Source: Candidatus Omnitrophota bacterium
GTDB taxonomy: Bacteria; Omnitrophota; Gorgyraeia; 2-01-FULL-45-10
Length of the DNA: 7,150 nt
Direction: 5' to 3'
NCBI GenBank assembly: GCA_026387165.1
Contig: JAPLMG010000199.1
Coordinates: 1-7,150, forward strand
Positions 5,252-7,150 of the stretch are shown piece after piece. Below the pieces are notes generated by a model. That model had not been told where the DNA came from and did no database searches. It saw only the letters and a program-made list of their open reading frames with translations. Position 1 is the first letter of the stretch. Each line of letters opens with the position of its first letter. The translations under genes were made by a program, and so were the position numbers.

Positions 5252-5345
5252 TGTTATCAGTGTTTATTGTGTTGTTAGCGTTTATTGTGTTAACCCAACA
5301 AACGCAATAAGCTCAATAAGCGCAATAAACTCAATTAACGCAATC
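5251..5345. repeat. Two opposed arrays of 9-nt repeats before trxB
   Basis: On the minus strand, from 5291 down to 5256, the units are AACACAATA, AACGCTAAC, AACACAATA, AACACTGAT. On the plus strand, from 5301 to 5345, they are AACGCAATA, AGCTCAATA, AGCGCAATA, AACTCAATT, AACGCAATC. The arrays face away from a 9-nt centre (5292-5300) and can fold into a long imperfect hairpin. The right array ends 1 nt before the trxB ATG and occupies the place of its ribosome-binding site. Units are short and variable with no spacers, so this is not a CRISPR. Confidence 0.75.
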
Positions 5346-5346
5346 T

Positions 5347-6249
5347 ATGTATGACCTCATCATAATAGGTGCCGGTCCGGCAGGGATAACCGCGACAGTC
5401 TATGCCGCCAGAAAGAAGATGAACTTTCTCGTCATCTCCGGCGACATCGGCGGCCAGGCGGCGTGGAGCGGGGATATAGAGAACTATACCGGATACCAGT
5501 TCATCACCGGCCCGGAGCTCGCCTCGAAGTTCGAAGAACATATGCGTAAATACGGCGTGGCGGTGAAAGAGGCCGAGAGAGTCCTGGATCTCAGGAAGAT
5601 AGACGACAAGATCATCGTAAAGACCGATAAAGGGCAGTATGAATCCAAGACCGCGATCATCGCTTCAGGAAAGAGGTCGAGAGAGCTCTCGGTCCCCGGA
5701 GAGAAAGAGTTTAAGAATAAAGGATTAACATACTGCGCCACCTGCGACGGGCCGCTCTTTGCGGGCAAGGATGTCGCCGTAATAGGCGGCGGCAACTCCG
5801 CTCTCGACGCCGTGCTTCAATTGATGAAGATAGCCCGCCGTATCTATCTCATCAATATAGTGTCGCATTTGACGGGCGATCCCGTCATGATAGAGAAGGT
5901 GCATGAAAGCGGTATCGTGACCGTAATGAACAACGCAAGGGTGCTCGAGATCACAGGCGACGGAATGGCCGGCGCCATTTTAGTAAGATGCGGCGGCGAA
6001 GAGAAGGCTCTTTCGGTCGAGGGGATATTCGTGGAGATAGGACTTATACCGAATTCCCATTTTGCGCCGGATCTGGAGAAGAACGCGCTCGGCGAGATAA
6101 AGGTGGATTGCCATAACCGGACGAATATTCCCGGGATATTTGCCGCAGGAGACGTTACGGATGTTCCGGAAAAGCAGATAATAATAGCCGCGGGCGAAGG
6201 TTCAAAGGCAAGCTTGTCGGCGTTCAAGTATTTGAATCAACGCAGGTAG
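5347..6249 (+). CDS. trxB: Thioredoxin-reductase-like flavoprotein lacking the NADPH motif
   Basis: 300 aa, close to bacterial TrxB length. The FAD-binding GAGPAG is at 8-13, IGGQAAWSGDIENYTGY at 34-50, the redox CATC at 130-133 (YCATCDGPLF), the second dinucleotide fold GGGNSALDA at 147-155 and the C-terminal FAD motif IPGIFAAGDVTD at 261-272. It should pass electrons from a reduced nucleotide or ferredoxin to a small thiol protein, most likely the glutaredoxin just upstream. The HRRxxxR motif that binds the NADPH 2'-phosphate in classical TrxR aligns with NIVSHLT (170-176), so NADPH use is doubtful; NADH (as in AhpF-like enzymes) or ferredoxin are alternatives. The start is fixed by GAGPAG at residue 8 although no Shine-Dalgarno is visible. 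The symbol is by homology and the in vivo partner is inferred. Confidence 0.88.
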   Translation: MYDLIIIGAGPAGITATVYAARKKMNFLVISGDIGGQAAWSGDIENYTGYQFITGPELASKFEEHMRKYGVAVKEAERVLDLRKIDDKIIVKTDKGQYESKTAIIASGKRSRELSVPGEKEFKNKGLTYCATCDGPLFAGKDVAVIGGGNSALDAVLQLMKIARRIYLINIVSHLTGDPVMIEKVHESGIVTVMNNARVLEITGDGMAGAILVRCGGEEKALSVEGIFVEIGLIPNSHFAPDLEKNALGEIKVDCHNRTNIPGIFAAGDVTDVPEKQIIIAAGEGSKASLSAFKYLNQRR

Positions 6250-6275
6250 CGCATTACCGACAAAGAGATATGATT

Positions 6276-6896
6276 ATGAAAGATTATGCGGAATTGGCTT
6301 TAGAGTATAAAAAGAAGAAGGGCTTAATAAGAAAGAGACTGCATGAATTTAAAGAGGTGGGCAAAGGCAGCGCCAAAGATATATTCACGGAGCTCTGTTT
6401 CTGTATACTGACGCCGCAATCCAATGCCCGCCAGTGCGATAAGGCTATTCAGGAGCTCAAGAAGAAGAGATTGCTTTTTAAGGCTCCGGCCGGCGCGATA
6501 CGGACTGTCTTAAAGGGCAGGTCGAGATTTCATAACAAGAAGGCCGGTTATCTGGTGAACGCGCGCCGGTCTTTTGACAGGAGCGTCCTCTCCGCCGGCA
6601 ACATTCTCGATGTGCGTAAAAAGATAGTAGAGAATATAAAGGGCGTCGGATATAAGGAGGCCAGCCACTTTTTAAGGAATATCGGCTTGGGTAAGGATAT
6701 CGCGATACTCGACAGGCATATACTTAAAAATTTAAGGAGGTACGGCGTGATAGACAGGGTGCCGTCATCCATCTCCGTGAAGTCCTACCTCGATATAGAG
6801 GAGCGCGCGCGCTCGTTCGCCAAAAAGATGGGCTTGGGGATGGAAGAGCTGGACCTGTTATTCTGGTCACGGGAGACCGGCGAGATATTTAAGTGA
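6276..6896 (+). CDS. ogg: N-glycosylase/DNA lyase, archaeal-type 8-oxoguanine glycosylase (Ogg2)
   Basis: 206 aa from ATG 6276; the in-frame ATG 6270 would add Met-Ile but is only 2 nt from the AAAGAG ribosome-binding site (6262-6267). Residues about 32-50 (AKDIFTELCFCILTPQSNA) are the N-terminal glycosylase helix region. GVGYKEASHFLRNIG (123-137) is the helix-hairpin-helix with catalytic Lys127, and AILDRHILKNL (143-153) carries the catalytic Asp146. FWSRETGEIFK at the end, with a terminal lysine, matches the Ogg2 family, in which the C-terminal lysine takes part in base recognition (from memory). The enzyme removes 8-oxoguanine from DNA and cuts the abasic site. It starts 26 nt after trxB, so it is probably co-transcribed, fitting an oxidative-damage role. 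Confidence 0.92.
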   Translation: MKDYAELALEYKKKKGLIRKRLHEFKEVGKGSAKDIFTELCFCILTPQSNARQCDKAIQELKKKRLLFKAPAGAIRTVLKGRSRFHNKKAGYLVNARRSFDRSVLSAGNILDVRKKIVENIKGVGYKEASHFLRNIGLGKDIAILDRHILKNLRRYGVIDRVPSSISVKSYLDIEERARSFAKKMGLGMEELDLLFWSRETGEIFK

Positions 6897-6908
6897 AGCG
6901 ATAGTCGT

Positions 6909-6990
6909 TCGTACAGCGTATTGCCTGCCTGCCGGCAGGCAGGCGTACAGTGTATGCATAACGCAGTACGCACAACGCTGTACACAGTAC
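6909..6990. repeat. Palindrome-centred repeat after the glycosylase gene
   Basis: Bases 6923-6944 are a perfect 22-bp palindrome (GCCTGCCTGCC followed by its complement GGCAGGCAGGC). It is flanked by GTACAGCGTA (6911-6920) and GTACAGTGTA (6945-6954), and GTACAGCGT (6911-6919) recurs inverted as ACGCTGTAC (6975-6983). From memory the GCCTGCCGGCAGGC core is a dispersed repeat in candidate-phylum genomes. No T-tract follows the palindrome, but it may still end the sor-ogg transcript. Confidence 0.75.
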
Positions 6991-7019
6991 GAAAACATGT
7001 TATTTGCCAAAGATTATTC

Positions 7020-7049
7020 TTGACAGGAAATCAGATAAGGGATTATAAT
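7020..7049 (+). promoter_or_regulatory. Perfect-consensus sigma-70 promoter for a gene beyond the window
   Basis: TTGACA (7020-7025) and TATAAT (7044-7049) are both exact consensus hexamers, 18 bp apart. Transcription would start near 7056 and run out of the window without an ORF, so at least about 95 nt are leader or a non-coding RNA. Confidence 0.75.
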
Positions 7050-7055
7050 CCGAAA

Positions 7056-7150
7056 TTGGTGATTCTGCGCGAATGTGGAGAAGCCTTTCTCCCGCCACGC
7101 CTCATTATAGCCTTGAGGCGGGATCAGGATCTCCGCAAAGGCGGATCCGC
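7056..7150 (+). other. Leader or start of an RNA with mutually exclusive hairpins
   Basis: Possible stems are GGAGAA/TTCTCC (7077-7082/7087-7092), CGCCTCA/TGAGGCG (7098-7104/7114-7120) and TCCGC/GCGGA (7132-7136/7141-7145). An alternative stem, TCCCGCC (7090-7096) with GGCGGGA (7117-7123), cannot coexist with either of the first two. I do not recognise a known riboswitch or RNA family. The last ~30 bases may instead be the start of another dispersed repeat. Confidence 0.35.

Noticed and set aside
5251..5345. CRISPR-like array
   Set aside because: Units are 9 nt, imperfect, directly adjacent without spacers and in two orientations.
7075..7083. DnaA-box-like TGTGGAGAA, and a weaker one near 1748
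   Set aside because: Single imperfect matches to TGTGGATAA with no cluster and no AT-rich unwinding region; chance level despite the origin-type gene neighbourhood.

Overview
The window looks like chromosomal DNA of an uncultivated anaerobic bacterium. The closest fit I can suggest is Candidatus Omnitrophota or a neighbouring lineage. That is an inference from three things: heavy use of ATA and AGA/AGG codons, a superoxide reductase instead of superoxide dismutase, and several families of palindromic repeats between (and inside) genes. No rRNA or other taxonomic marker is present. All recognised genes are on the + strand.

Left part (1-4048), an origin-type neighbourhood. It runs: the last codons of yidD, complete yidC (membrane protein insertase), a small stand-alone LAGLIDADG endonuclease-like gene, parA and parB. 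In many bacteria jag, mnmE, mnmG and rsmG lie between yidC and parA; none is here, and the endonuclease-like gene takes their place. A consensus promoter (TTGACA, 17 bp, TATATT) with a perfect 9+9 bp palindrome across it starts right after yidC and should drive endonuclease-parA-parB. The last ~48 codons of parA, with its stop codon, are made of a dispersed palindromic repeat.

Middle (4049-4527), no gene. Two miniature palindromic elements lie almost end to end: a CCCTCACC-type element (4080-4223) and a 262-bp element with 37-bp terminal inverted repeats (4233-4494). The second carries the same CGTCATTGCGAGG-type repeat found in parA.

Right part (4528-6896), an oxygen-defence cluster. It holds a one-iron superoxide reductase, a YruB-type glutaredoxin, a thioredoxin-reductase-like flavoprotein and an archaeal-type (Ogg2) 8-oxoguanine glycosylase. 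Together they cover superoxide removal, thiol repair and repair of oxidised guanine. The sor-grx junction has a perfect 14-bp inverted repeat: the left arm begins one base after the sor stop codon and the right arm covers the grx ribosome-binding site and start codon, which suggests translational coupling. The flavoprotein gene has no visible Shine-Dalgarno because a double array of 9-nt repeats runs up to its start codon.

Right end (6897-7150), no gene. It holds a palindrome-centred repeat, then a strong promoter (TTGACA, 18 bp, TATAAT) and the first ~95 nt of a leader with competing hairpins, whose gene lies outside the window.
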